Positions 50,782-61,196 of a DNA stretch of 64,000 bases are shown here, one piece after another. This DNA is from Gordionus sp. m RMFG-2023 (Eukaryota > Nematomorpha > Gordioida > Chordodea > Parachordodidae): assembly GCF_954871325.1 (NCBI RefSeq), contig NC_088776.1, forward strand, positions 4,533,985 through 4,597,984. The letters are read 5' to 3'. Both the position numbers and the translations under genes were made by a program. Numbering within the stretch: the first letter of the stretch is position 1; every line of letters begins with the position of its first letter. The notes under the pieces are model-generated. The model had not been told where the DNA came from. It saw nothing but the letters and a program-made list of their open reading frames with translations, and did not search any database.

Positions 50782-51075
50782 AATTAGGCTAGCTAACAAT
50801 ATTTTATTATAAAGATATAATATATTTTTATATACCTTATACTTTTAGTTTGTGTAATTTTTAATATAATTAATTTTGAACTAGGGAAATTAAATATAAA
50901 ATTTTTGCTAGTCTTTTTATAAACAATCACCTGTCAGATTGGCAGATCAAATAGAAATGACAAATGTTAGATATATTTTTAAAAAAAGCAATTTATTAAA
51001 TATTACGAATAATTCGTTTTATTCTCATAATTCGTTTTATTCGAATCGAATAAATGTTTATTCGTATATATATAC

Positions 51076-51717
51076 ATAATAAAATTCCATAGGAAAAATC
51101 AATAAATTTAAAAATCGAGATCTAAATTAGGCCCGAATAAAAAAAATTAATAATCAAGGTCGTGTAGGGCGAGACCTAACCCAATAAAAGGGTCATTTGG
51201 CGCTCGGTAAGATTGGACTAGGATTACACAGGTTTGTACATACCTCCAATGTGTATGTTAGTGATATAGATATTCTCATCCCCCTTCTACACACATACCC
51301 ATCCACACAACCTTGAATTAAAAGCACGGTATTACATAAACTATATCACTGTTAAAAATATTTTAATTTGCACGCTATTTTATGAAATTTTTATATTTTT
51401 TAATTTTATATAAATAACAAATCTCTATTTTTAAGTTTCATATTTACGTACGAAAACGATGAATTAAAAAAAAACGAAAACTTAATTTGAATGTTATATT
51501 ATTTGTCAATTAATTTTTATAATAATATATTCAAATCAACAAACATCAAAACATCAATTATAATTTTACAAATGACTTAAAGATAAGAATCAATTTAAAA
51601 CGATAATTTGATTGGTTATCTTTTGGTGAGTTATATTATAAAAAGAAATAAGTATTTCTTTGATATCTTTAAAAATTAATTTTTTCTTTAAAAAATTATT
51701 TTACAAAAAAATTCAGA
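51076..51717. other. Intergenic stretch and upstream flank of the second secreted-protein gene
   Basis: No gene. 51480-51717 matches 24450-24649 upstream of the paralogue in order and orientation, so it may contain the shared promoter. Confidence 0.4.
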
Positions 51718-52278
51718 ATGAAAATTATCTCCAATTGTACGTTTTCTCTTCTACTATGTTTCATTTCAGCAATGATATTAGTCCAAGGACGTTCAAGTAA
51801 ATAAATATTTACAGGATATTTTACACTTATAATCTTTAACATTTTATAACTCTTTTTTTTTACCATATCAGAAAGGAATCACAACTCATATTGCCCGTGT
51901 AAACTACCACCCGACTGCCCTCCCCTTTGCGCTATGTACTGTCAGTACGGAAATGTCTTGGATGCGAACGGTTGTGCTATATGCCAGTGCAAGGAACCCG
52001 ATGCATGCCCCCCCACTTGCAAATTGTACTGCCAATTTGGTAACGTTTTAAACGGGGATGATTGCCCTACATGCGAATGTAATCCCGACCCTAAGACTAC
52101 TCCAATGCCTATGAGGACTACTACTAGTGATGATGACCACACAAATGATGATAATGACCGTGATAACAATGATGATGATCACGATAAAGATGACGGCAAT
52201 CCTGACCGTGATAATGATAAAGGTCATCACGCGGGTCATCACAAAAATTATGAACGGCATAACAAAATACATTATTAA
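51718..52278 (+). CDS. Secreted two-domain antistasin-like protein with Asp/His-rich tail (copy 2)
   Basis: Exon 1 is 51718-51796 and exon 2 is 51872-52278; the intron is phase 1 and only 75 bp, with donor CAA|GTAAAT and acceptor CATATCAG|AA preceded by a T-rich tract. The 161-residue product has a signal peptide (TFSLLLCFISAMILVQG) and a Lys-Arg pair at the exon joint. The two antistasin-like domains have the same spacing as copy 1 (CAMYCQYGNVLDANGCAIC and CKLYCQFGNVLNGDDCPTC). The tail of about 55 residues is rich in Asp, Asn and His (DRDNDKGHHAGHHKNYERH). Exon 1 has exactly the length of that in copy 1 (79 bp), and the tails end alike (KIHY versus QIHY). Protease inhibition is possible from the family; metal binding by the tail is an inference. 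Confidence 0.87.
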
Positions 52279-53329
52279 AATTCTATAGGACTTTCAGGAA
52301 TATTTGTATATGATTAATTTTTCAAAATTCCTGTATTCAATATATACGTCTAAAATAAAATTACGAAAAATGACTTCTTTATGATTAAATATTAATAAAA
52401 CCTTAAGATGTCTAATAGTACATTTTGATTAAATGTCAGTAATACTATTATATAGCTATTTGCCAGTTAGCCAAGTTCATTCTTTCCAGAAGAAAATGGC
52501 GATAAAAATAATTCCCAGAATTTTATTTATTTTTTAAAAATTCCAAACAGTTTTAAAAGTTTCAAAACAACCCCTGAGTTATTTCTGAATGGTAGATATA
52601 AATAGACTCTGGTAAAACAAAGGCTTTATTTCATAATTCTTAGGTTTTTTATAAATATTTTTGACAAAGTGTTCCGTGAAATTGTTTGACGGTTTGAAAA
52701 AAATGTGTGTAGGAAAAGATTAAAGCTAGGGGAAAATTGGTTTATAATTTATAGTATTTATTAAACGACTGGTCGAGTTTATACTTCTATTATCTTTTAA
52801 TAAAATTAATATTATAAATTATTAAAAATGTTATGTCTCCATCCATTATGATGGTCAAAATTTAAAAATTTTTAAATATTTAATATGGAAGAAAACAAAA
52901 TGATTGCCGTAAAATCAATCAGCTGTTGAGTAAATGGCGTCATCGTATAGTATTTACTGTCAGTTTTTTTAGAGTTATTTGTTCTTCTTTTTGAATTATT
53001 CAACTTTATTCTGTCTAATTGCTTTTTCAATTTTACTCACATTTTTGAAAAAAAATTATATTCTTTCTCAAAATTTTTTTTGTGTGAAAATGCAAGGTTT
53101 GCTGTCATTTTGTTTAAATAATAATCAATCATAATCTATCTATAGTATATAATCGTCGTAATCAAGATATAAACGTTTTTGTATATTCTTAATGTTATTT
53201 TTATTTTTTCTATCAATTTTCTTATCATCTTAATGTTAATTTTATTTTTTCTAACTTTCCTATTATGATAAATCGAAGGAGATTATATAGCAAACGGTCA
53301 GTTAATATTTTTATTAAGAAAATTCTGGG
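52279..53329. other. AT-rich intergenic stretch
   Basis: No gene. It contains the short repeat at 52885-52945 shared with 44590-44670. Confidence 0.4.
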
Positions 53330-53960
53330 GCTTAGAAATTTTTTAAAATATATCTTAAATTTATCCATTTTATGTTTAATTTTTTATGTAAAATAAAAAT
53401 ATGTGATTTTGTTTATAGACGCCAAATAACATATATCGTTTATTTTGAGTAATTATAAAAATAAATTTCTATATTTAAATAAATTTTGGATGGGGCCGGG
53501 CTTAAAAAATTAGCCCAAATGATGTCAAATTTTTTTTTTTTTTTCAAAAAAAGGAAATATTTTTATAGATCATCAAGATAACGTTTCATATGCAAACGTC
53601 CTTCTATCTTAAATTTCGCAATTACAATTCTTCTTATATACAAAACTATATTTTGAAAAAGTTATTTAATTATATCAATATTTATTTTTTTTAAGCTCCG
53701 GGTTTGGGAAAAAAATATCAAAATTATCATCGGTTGATCAGGTTTTGAGAAAAAAAAATTTTTTTTTAATTATAATGGGTCGGGCTGGGCTTGGAAAATA
53801 TTTTTTATAAATTATATTGGGCTGGGTTTGGGGAAAATTTTTTAAATTATTATCAGATTGGACGCTTGGGATTTTTTTTTCCTTATTAACTATGGATCAG
53901 ACATTGACCTAAAGCAAATTTTTTTGCAGGCCTGAGCTCGATCTGATCAAAAAACCAAGG
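53330..53960. repeat. GC-block dispersed repeats, two adjacent copies
   Basis: 53330-53520 is bounded by GGGGCTTAG at the left and GGGGCCGGGCTTAAAAAATT at the right, and its middle is the reverse complement of 29395-29640. 53680-53960 has GGGTCGGGCTGGGCTTGG and GGGCTGGGTTTGGGG blocks among A/T runs. Confidence 0.6.
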
Positions 53961-56800
53961 CTCGTATTTTATTCCAGTTCTCAACTACCAAAATTATTAT
54001 GATCTTTGGCTAAGGTTGGGGAAATTTTTTTCAAAATTATTATTAGGCATAGGTGATCAATAATATTTTAACAAATAATATTGATATGGGTATCAGATTT
54101 TGACTCAAAACATAGCATTTAAACTTAGTTTTAATAAATTGAACCTGGCATGAAGGGAGGGGGTAGGGTAGGGGGTTATAAAGAATAAAAATTGGATATT
54201 ATTTTCAAATAACAGGTAACAACTATCATAAGAGTACGGAGAAAATTCTCATTCAGTGTCATTTTTGACGGACTCAGCGATGCTGACTAACGGGAGCTCT
54301 GGTACTCTTAGTTATATATTTTTCATTTTGCCTTTCAAGAAAGACGGGTCATCATACTTTAAATTAAAAATATCTTATGAGGTGTGGTTCACAAATTTAC
54401 TTCTTTTTCTTATAAATTTTAATATTTTTATAAATATATTAATAAAGTATATTTAGTACCATAATATACACAAACTAATTACCTCTCAACCCCGTCATTC
54501 TTGAGGGGTTATTAGCTACTATTTTTATTAAATCTTTGGGAATTTTAACGATGAATGTGAGGTGGGTATTTATATGAATTAGACCAAAGTCATATAATAC
54601 AAATGAAATTATAAGAATTGTGTAGATCCTAATTTTGGAACAATACTTCTACATCAATAATTGCTGCATTTTATGGCTAAAACATTGTAATATTTATGTA
54701 AATTACACTGTAAAAGAAAGCCATAAATAAATTAATTTTACTTGTATAGAAGAAAAGAACGATAAAATTAAACCCCCCATGTAAATTAAGCCATTAAATT
54801 AAATTTTTTAAAGGAATTTTCTTTTGAATTTCTGCGCCTCGTGCTTACAAAAAAAAATCAGCCTGAATAATTTATAATTCTAATGGAATTATAGATTATT
54901 TTATCATACTAAATAAAATTATAGATATCACTACATTACATTCTACTTACTTTTTTCGCGAAATTACGCCTATACTAATCTATATTAATGTACTCCCCAT
55001 CCTATTACCAATTAAGTATTTTTTTTATAATAAATTGATAAATTTAATTTTATCTGTTAATTCGCAATTTATTTTCTCGAAATTCTGTCAAAATAACTGT
55101 ATTAGTATATATATATATACTCGATATTATTTATATATTGCTTAAACAATTTTTTTTAAAGTAAATTACCTAATAAAAAAGTATATTATAAACTTATAAT
55201 CAAAATATAAGGCCTTGAACAGATTCTGAACTAACATTAGCTACTGTAGAGTGTGTAAAACTAGTGAAAATAAAATTTTATTTTCCCCAATTCTCAATTA
55301 TTATACCTCATTGAAATGAAAATAGATTAAATATTATTAAATTTAGAGTTAAATAAATTGAGTTATTTGATAACGCAATTATAAAATGTTATTAAAGTTA
55401 CTAAAAAAATATATAATTTATATTTGAATTGCAATTCTAAAAAAATCAATCATTATAAATAAGCACTAAAAATATATATGTACATAATAAACACAATATA
55501 TATGTACATAATAAACACAATATAACATGTAATAACCGCAAACAATGTTTAGGCTGTGTTTAAAGGAACCGTTATTATAGTATTTATGGTCTCAATTTAC
55601 ACTTTTTGGCAGAAGAATCTTCGGTTCATTAGCAATTTTAAAAAAATATATATATCATTTTTTTTAAATGTGTAAATGCCCATTATCAAAAATTAGTTTA
55701 TTATCCTTATTTTTTTTTTCGTTATGCCTATATGCAAGGGTTTATGCTCTTAAGAATGCAGAGACATAACTAAAATTCCCCAAAATATGATTTATTTGAG
55801 GTCAAAAAGATTTTAGTAAATTTGCAAGGTTACTGATTGTCCTACTTGGTATGTAAACTCCTCTGCGCCTCTGACTAATTATTATATTTTTTAAGACACG
55901 CATGTCTCTCCTTAGAATTATGTTAAAATCTGTTCATTTATGAGGTTGACAGAATAAAATGTTTTTGTGATTACGTGGACAAGGACATGATAGAGTTCAA
56001 CAAGATACTTTTACCATCAAGCACTCACTGCCTTCATGGAGTTTAGAAGAACTCATTAGAAATGCATTTACTGAAATAACACAATGGCCTGAAAGAGACA
56101 TTTTCTCGGAAGCAGAGAGATTATTGCAACCAGATTTTTTTTTAACCTAGAATGTATCAACAAATTGTTTTACTACACAAGTATTTTATGCAATCTTTAT
56201 TTGACAATTGATATCGATTTAGTCTGACATGACGAATTTCATAAATTATATGTCACTGTTGAATCAAAATCAGTGCTCTTTGAATTTAATATTTGTCTAT
56301 CTCGACTTGCATCAGGTTTAGTCTCGTTTTTATCTGCATGGGCATCCGTATATTATCTAGAAATTTTATAATTCATTTTAAATCCATTTCTTTTGAGCTA
56401 TTCTTTGACCATTCGGAAGTACCTGTGCTTGGTCGATAAAAACAAATTTAAATGGGGCGTAAACGCTTTTCTTTTTACACACTCCCTCCCCCCCCCCACC
56501 ATCTGCAGAACGCATAGACGGATCTCGAAGCTATCCAATCTAGGAAATACATTTGGGAAATTTCCATTACCATAAGCACTGTTTGCCTTTTAATCTTTTT
56601 CCCTTCTACCCATTGTGATTGACTTTCAAATACAATCAAATTTTATTCATATTCTTCATCAAGCGCACCTTTCAATGGGACCTTCTTTAGCTATGTTTGG
56701 CTTCTGCCGCCCATAAAGATTTTGGTATGATTATCGACTTGGTCTTCAGGGTCTTGGCAATTATCCTAAGTACCAACTTCTTTAGTTCCAACATTTTTTT
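53961..56800. other. AT-rich intergenic stretch with one coding-like scrap
   Basis: No intact gene. At about 56008-56158 (+) a 49-codon open stretch of coding-like composition includes KHSLPSWSLEELIRNAF and TQWPERDIFSEAERLLQP. I do not recognise it; it may be a gene or transposon remnant. 55475-55525 holds a 32-bp direct repeat (ATATATATGTACATAATAAA type) present twice. The rest is AT-rich. Confidence 0.35.
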
Positions 56801-57080
56801 TCTATGAAGCATATGATTATTTTTTTATCAACGCACCGCACCCTTCGTACATCAAATTTACATTTCAATATCTATAATTATATTGCCATATTAATATATG
56901 ATATATAGAAATATTAACATTTAATAATATTATTTATTTTTATAAATATAATCATATTTGTTACGATGTTGTTAACAACTTTCATTTATTTTACTTATTA
57001 TTTAAACAAAACTATATTATTTTTTTTTGGGAAAAAAATAAATTCGTGTAGGTTTTAAAAAAAAAGGGAAGACTTAACTT

Positions 57081-58253
57081 ATGAACATGTCTCATTTAAC
57101 GAATGCTAAATTTATCTTAAATCTCTCTCTTTGGAATACAACACCGGATATTAGAACGACGAATGCCTCCAAGAATATATCTTGTACACATTGGTCCACG
57201 CTGCGCGAAGAAAGTGAATCGTTTTTCTTTTTTTTCTTAACAATAGCTCCTCTTGTATGTGTGATGGGAATAGTTGGTAATGCTTTGGGACTGATGATAA
57301 CGTTCAGAGAAAAATGTTATACTAATGTACTCTTAACCCGCTCGCTTTACGTGGCTAACATATTCAATTGCTTCGTTATGTTCATATACCCCATTATGGA
57401 TATGTTAGGAGAATATAAATTATTAAAATTCTGGTTTAAACTCCCCTGGAATACTTACATGGCAAATTATCACTTTCCCGTAGCCAAATCTTTGGTCACT
57501 TTTTCTTTCGGGATTTACGTGATACTAGCCCTGTCTCAAATGATAGGCACCACGTTCCCGTTTAAATACAAGATCTGGTTTAGGGCTAAAAATATTTGGT
57601 ACATGCTGATATTCAATTTTATATACGTAGTTGTATGGTACATTCCCACCACTTGGTGGTTCGAAGTGAACAGTAGGATAAACATGTGCGAAGCCAAGCC
57701 TCTAATGACCATTTACTATTTTAAATTCAGGTAAAATTTATTTATTTTATAGAGTGTATTGAGGTGGAGTTAAATAGTTTCTTTAAAAATTTTATTATAA
57801 CATTCGAAAAAATAGGATACAAACATGATAAGCATTTAAATTAAATATCTCTTTTCAAAATATGTAAATTGTTGGTTTTTCCTATTCGCCAGTTAAATAA
57901 TTTAAATCTATAGTTTACAATTTTTATTTTTTTTGAGATTAACTAATATCAAAAATATATATATTTAAAAAAAAATGATAATTGATAAAAGTTTTTCTGA
58001 TATCAAAAGAAAACGTTCCATTTGGACAGCCTACGAAGTGGCTCGGGAAATTTTCACAACATTTTTACCAGCCTTATCCATATTATTAGTCAAATTTTGG
58101 ACTAATAAAAAGGAAAAATCTTTGCTAGTTAAAAGGATCCCTCACATTTGTTCAAATATTAACTTAAATCGATTGCCATCTTCTGGTAAATTTTCCCTCT
58201 TCTCTAGGAAATCAAGAGTTAGCAACATGCCTATCCTTCCACAATATATACCA
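57081..58253 (+). CDS. 7TM receptor (G-protein-coupled-receptor-like), exons 1 and 2; copy D, exon 3 not found
   Basis: Exon 1 is 57081-57730 and exon 2 is 57992-58253. The start is the ATG at 57081 (MNMSHLTN), with a second at 57087. Five N-glycosylation sequons precede TM1, with Cys35 in NISCTHWS. TM1 (GNALGL), TM2-TM4 and loop 2 Cys (INMCEAKP) match the paralogues; ALSQMIG replaces DRY. Exon 2 gives TM5 (FLPALSILLVKFW) and a basic third intracellular loop. Donors are TTCAG|GTAAAA (phase 2) and ACCA|GTAAAA (phase 0); the exon 2 acceptor is TTGATAAAAG|T. I found no TM6-TM7 exon between 58254 and 61197, which instead holds a reverse transcriptase fossil, the tRNA array and then the LINE. Exon 3 may lie beyond the window after a large, transposon-filled intron, or may be lost. 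The visible frames are intact. Confidence 0.8.
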
Positions 58254-58829
58254 GTAAAAAAAAATTACCCTCTTATATTTTAAATTTTAGTTATTTATAA
58301 TCCATTTTTAATATGTAATTATGTGGTGCTGTAAAGTAACACTGATAGAAGTAATCTCGTTACTTATACGGAGTTACATTTTTGAAGAAAAGGAACGCCA
58401 CTCGTTACTTGTTTTAAAAGGTAACGAGTAACGTACATTTCTTCTTAAAAATTATAAGAAAAATATTTATTAATTTATTATATATTACTAGAAGAATGAC
58501 GGGTATTCAGAATTTTCTCCGTATGGATAAATAATAAATTTTACCTTCAATTGCAGATGGATGAATCAGAATAATAGTCAAATGAGAGGAATAGATTACC
58601 CGTATTTATCCTTCCAAGATTTATATAAATTTTTAGAGAAAAGGCCAAATATATTATGAAAAATATGGGGAAAAAAATATGATTTGTGAGTTATGATATT
58701 TATCAATTCTTTTAAGAAATTTTCCACATCCAGATGTAATGGTTTTTGCTCTCTCATTTCGTATAAAATCTACATTCTTCTCAAAGAATCATTTAAATGC
58801 TTTTAAAACCTTCCTAAATACTCTTTTAT
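58254..58829. other. AT-rich stretch after receptor D exon 2
   Basis: I looked for a TM6-TM7 exon like those of the other copies and did not find one. A palindromic GTAACACTGATAGAAGTAAT...GTTACTCG-type segment rich in GTAAC/GTTAC lies at 58335-58435, possibly a small inverted-repeat element. Confidence 0.4.
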
Positions 58830-59475
58830 TAAAAGACCTGCCATAATAGATTCGAATCAATCATGGGGGCAAACCTGATTATCTCATAAACACTGTGGTG
58901 GTATCCACCCCATTGCAATGGGCTATTTAGAAGATTATTAGCAAAAATAATTGCCATGGGTCAAAACCCAGGGTCTTAACTTATTATGTATACTTATCAA
59001 TTAGGATTTGGAGTTAAGGGAGAAAACATAGCTTGCTTGACATGTCATTTGTATTCCAAAATCCTCCTCCTAACATGGCTATTATCAAAAGAGACTTTAA
59101 TAATGCTTTCAATAGCAAATTTTGTGAACATTTCATAAATTGTTTTTATCCCAAATTTCCTGTTTATTCAAAATTCCTAGAGACATACTGTAACATTAAA
59201 ACTTCTTTATTCAGCCCATATGTCATAGATTCTGACAAAAGGATCCAGCAGGGGGAAAAGGTCCTCGTTTATTTTACCTTGGTATTCATTATCACTTCCA
59301 TTATCTTAGATCTAAATTTGATTCGGAAATAATTATTTGGTATCTTGATGATGGAACAATATGTGATGCTCTTCCTAAAATAATTGGTTTTCAATTTCTT
59401 GAAGCCAATTTTAAAAGACTCATTCTTAATAAATCCAAGTCTGAAATCTGTTACCATGATAACAATATATAATAC
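58830..59475 (+). pseudogene. YLDD-type reverse transcriptase fragment
   Basis: Across several frames, in order: GGIHPIAMG, YQLGFGVKGENIACL, IIKRDFNNAFNSKFCEHF, a segment with RIQQG (the usual QQGDPLGP position), and IIWYLDDGTICDAL followed by LEANFKRLILNKSKSE. This order of boxes is what I recall for the reverse transcriptase whose C-terminal part is found at 31230-31960 and 35820-36440. It is broken and old. Classification within reverse transcriptases is open. Confidence 0.65.
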
Positions 59476-59589
59476 CCTCATCTGACAAAATTAAATTTTT
59501 TATTGAGTATATAATTAATAAAAATTAAAAAAAATATGCAAATTAATATAATTAAAGAAAAGTATACAAAGTTAGATTAACAAAAAAAA

Positions 59590-59662
59590 TGCATTGCTGG
59601 GATTCGAACCCAAAGCCGTCAGCTTCGTAAGCGAGGCTCTTGCCGATTAGGCCACAGACGCT
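59590..59662 (-). repeat. tRNA-like segment 1 of the array
   Basis: Minus strand: GTGGCCTAATCGGCAAGAG (A-box/D-arm) and GGTTCGAATCCCAGCAATGC (T-arm with B-box). The acceptor arms do not pair, so it is not a functional tRNA gene. Confidence 0.7.
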
Positions 59663-59999
59663 TTTCAAAGTTGACGACTTTTTAAATATATATTATAAAT
59701 TGTGACACTGTGACTATGACCGGCTTTTATATATAGATAGATAGATATATGTTTATGATGTATAAGATGGTAATGTTAGATATTATTTTAATTGATGCTT
59801 TGGTGAATAAATGTTTGATATGGTATGATGCTATAAGAATACTATTGGTTATTACTTTGTGAAAAATTTTAAAATATAAGAATACCTATTTAATAGTTTG
59901 AATTTTAAAATAACAACGAACTTTCAATCGTATGTATGTCACTAATTATCTTATCTTCTATTTAATTAATTTTGCCAGATTTAGTAAAAAAAAATATCT

Positions 60000-60066
60000 T
60001 TACTGGGATTCGAACCCCATGACCTACACATTTGTGAGTGACCTTGCTTATTAGGCCACAGATGCT
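60000..60066 (-). repeat. tRNA-like segment 2 of the array
   Basis: Minus strand: GTGGCCTAATAAGCAAGGTC and GGGTTCGAATCCCAGTA. The A-box is diverged and the B-box perfect. Confidence 0.65.
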
Positions 60067-60552
60067 TTTAAAATCGTTAATTTTTGAAATATGTTATAAA
60101 TTGTGACACTGTGACTGTGACATTGTGACTACGGCTTTTATATATATAATATTATTATAGATAGATATTATATGATGTTATCTTTTTATTGCATAATTTA
60201 TAAGTTTAAACAAAAAACATTAAAATAATGCATAAAGAGCCAAATCAACCAATATAATAATTTTTATACATTGGACAGACAAGTTAAACAAAATTTTTAA
60301 ATAAATGAGCAGGCAGGTGCACCAAAACTTGCCCATTACAGACCTCTAATCGATGACATTGGAAACAGCAGATCATAATGGATTTTACCTCTGCCAAATA
60401 ATCCATTTATAAATGATATGCGTCTGCCACTTTTATTTTCCCATGCATTTACCCCAGAGGTCTGCAAATGACAACATTTTCAGGTCCAATGGGAATTTAG
60501 TTAACATTTTAAAGGATGGAACCACCAAGTTGGATTAAGAAAAAAAATAATC

Positions 60553-60619
60553 ATTGCTGAGATTCGAACCTAAGTCTATCAGGTTTGTAATCGACGCTCT
60601 ATTTGGCCATAGACACTTC
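60553..60619 (-). repeat. tRNA-like segment 3 of the array
   Basis: Minus strand: the A-box region is shortened (ATGGCCAAATAGAGCG), followed by AGGTTCGAATCTCAGCAATG. It is the most decayed of the four. Confidence 0.55.
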
Positions 60620-60989
60620 AAAATTCACGCCCATTAAATGGTTTTTCAGAAAAAAATCATAGCATTAAAAAATATCAGTGTCACAATTTATAATATATAT
60701 TATAGATATTTCAGTTAGTTCTAGTATATAAATGATGATGTATATGATGGTAATGGTTTTTTGGTAATGGAATATGAATGAATGTTTGATAAGATATAAT
60801 TCTATGGTGATTTTTATTGGACGAAAATTTTTTAAAAGAATATTAAAAATTCAAAAATATAAGAATATAATAATACCTATTTATTAGTTTGAATTTTAAA
60901 GTAGCTACAAACTTCGAATCGTATCTATTTTATTAATTTCGCCAGATTAAGAAAGAAAAAAATATTTTGCCAGATTGAGAAAAAAAATC

Positions 60990-61068
60990 TTTGCTGGGAT
61001 TCGAACCTTAGACCATTTGTACATTAGATTTGTAAGCGACGCTCTTGCCGATTGGGCCACAAGTCACT
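60990..61068 (-). repeat. tRNA-like segment 4 of the array
   Basis: Minus strand: GTGGCCCAATCGGCAAGAGC and AAGGTTCGAATCCCAGCAAA. It has an enlarged middle (extra loop region) compared with segment 1. Confidence 0.65.
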
Positions 61069-61196
61069 TATCAAAATTAACGATTTTTTAAATATATAAA
61101 TTATAAGTGTGACTGGTGACAAGGCTTTTATATATATTATAGATAATTTTTTTTTAAAATTTATAAATAATTTAAACCGAGTATTAAATTCAGATC

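Larger units (their letters stand above)
45224..51075 (-). mobile_element. hAT-family DNA transposon, interrupted by a LINE
   Basis: Both ends carry TATTCG/CGAATA-rich subterminal sequence (45235-45340 and 50998-51065). On the minus strand, 50781-49969 encodes a BED-type zinc-binding N-terminus (ACNHCKSI ... FHSHLCK) and the first half of the transposase with SDIWTSPTQVPFLGLTAHF, FYITLDNVTNNK and HIRCFAFVINLISKEI; the usual His in the RC-H motif is Phe here. The second half resumes at 46445 (DCEIRWNSTYQE) and continues to 45540, with NLTADDAIIATMLDPRLK, then DPLMWWKTNAHRIPILSKM and the dimerisation segment ERLFSVGTNLLSKNR. The two halves are separated by the nested LINE. A stop codon lies just before ERLFS. 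A CAG|GAGGAATGG boundary near 46236 suggests an intron. The copy is inactive. The outer boundaries are approximate. Confidence 0.82.
59560..61140 (-). repeat. Tandem array of tRNA-containing units
   Basis: Four tRNA-like segments on the minus strand (59590-59662, 60000-60066, 60553-60619, 60990-61068) are spaced about 410, 550 and 440 bp apart. The spacers are also related: each has ATTTATAATATATAT beside the tRNA-like part, a GTGACACTGTGAC/GTGTGAC motif, GGCTTTTATATATA and an ATTTTAAAGTAGC/ATTTTAAAATAAC-like block. The array therefore repeats as whole units and not as independent SINE insertions. Confidence 0.75.

Noticed and set aside
45228-51140. Apparent direct repeat AAATTAGGCC outside both ends of the hAT element
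   Set aside because: It would fit an 8-bp target duplication, but the sequences just inside do not form matching terminal inverted repeats, so I do not use it to set the boundaries.
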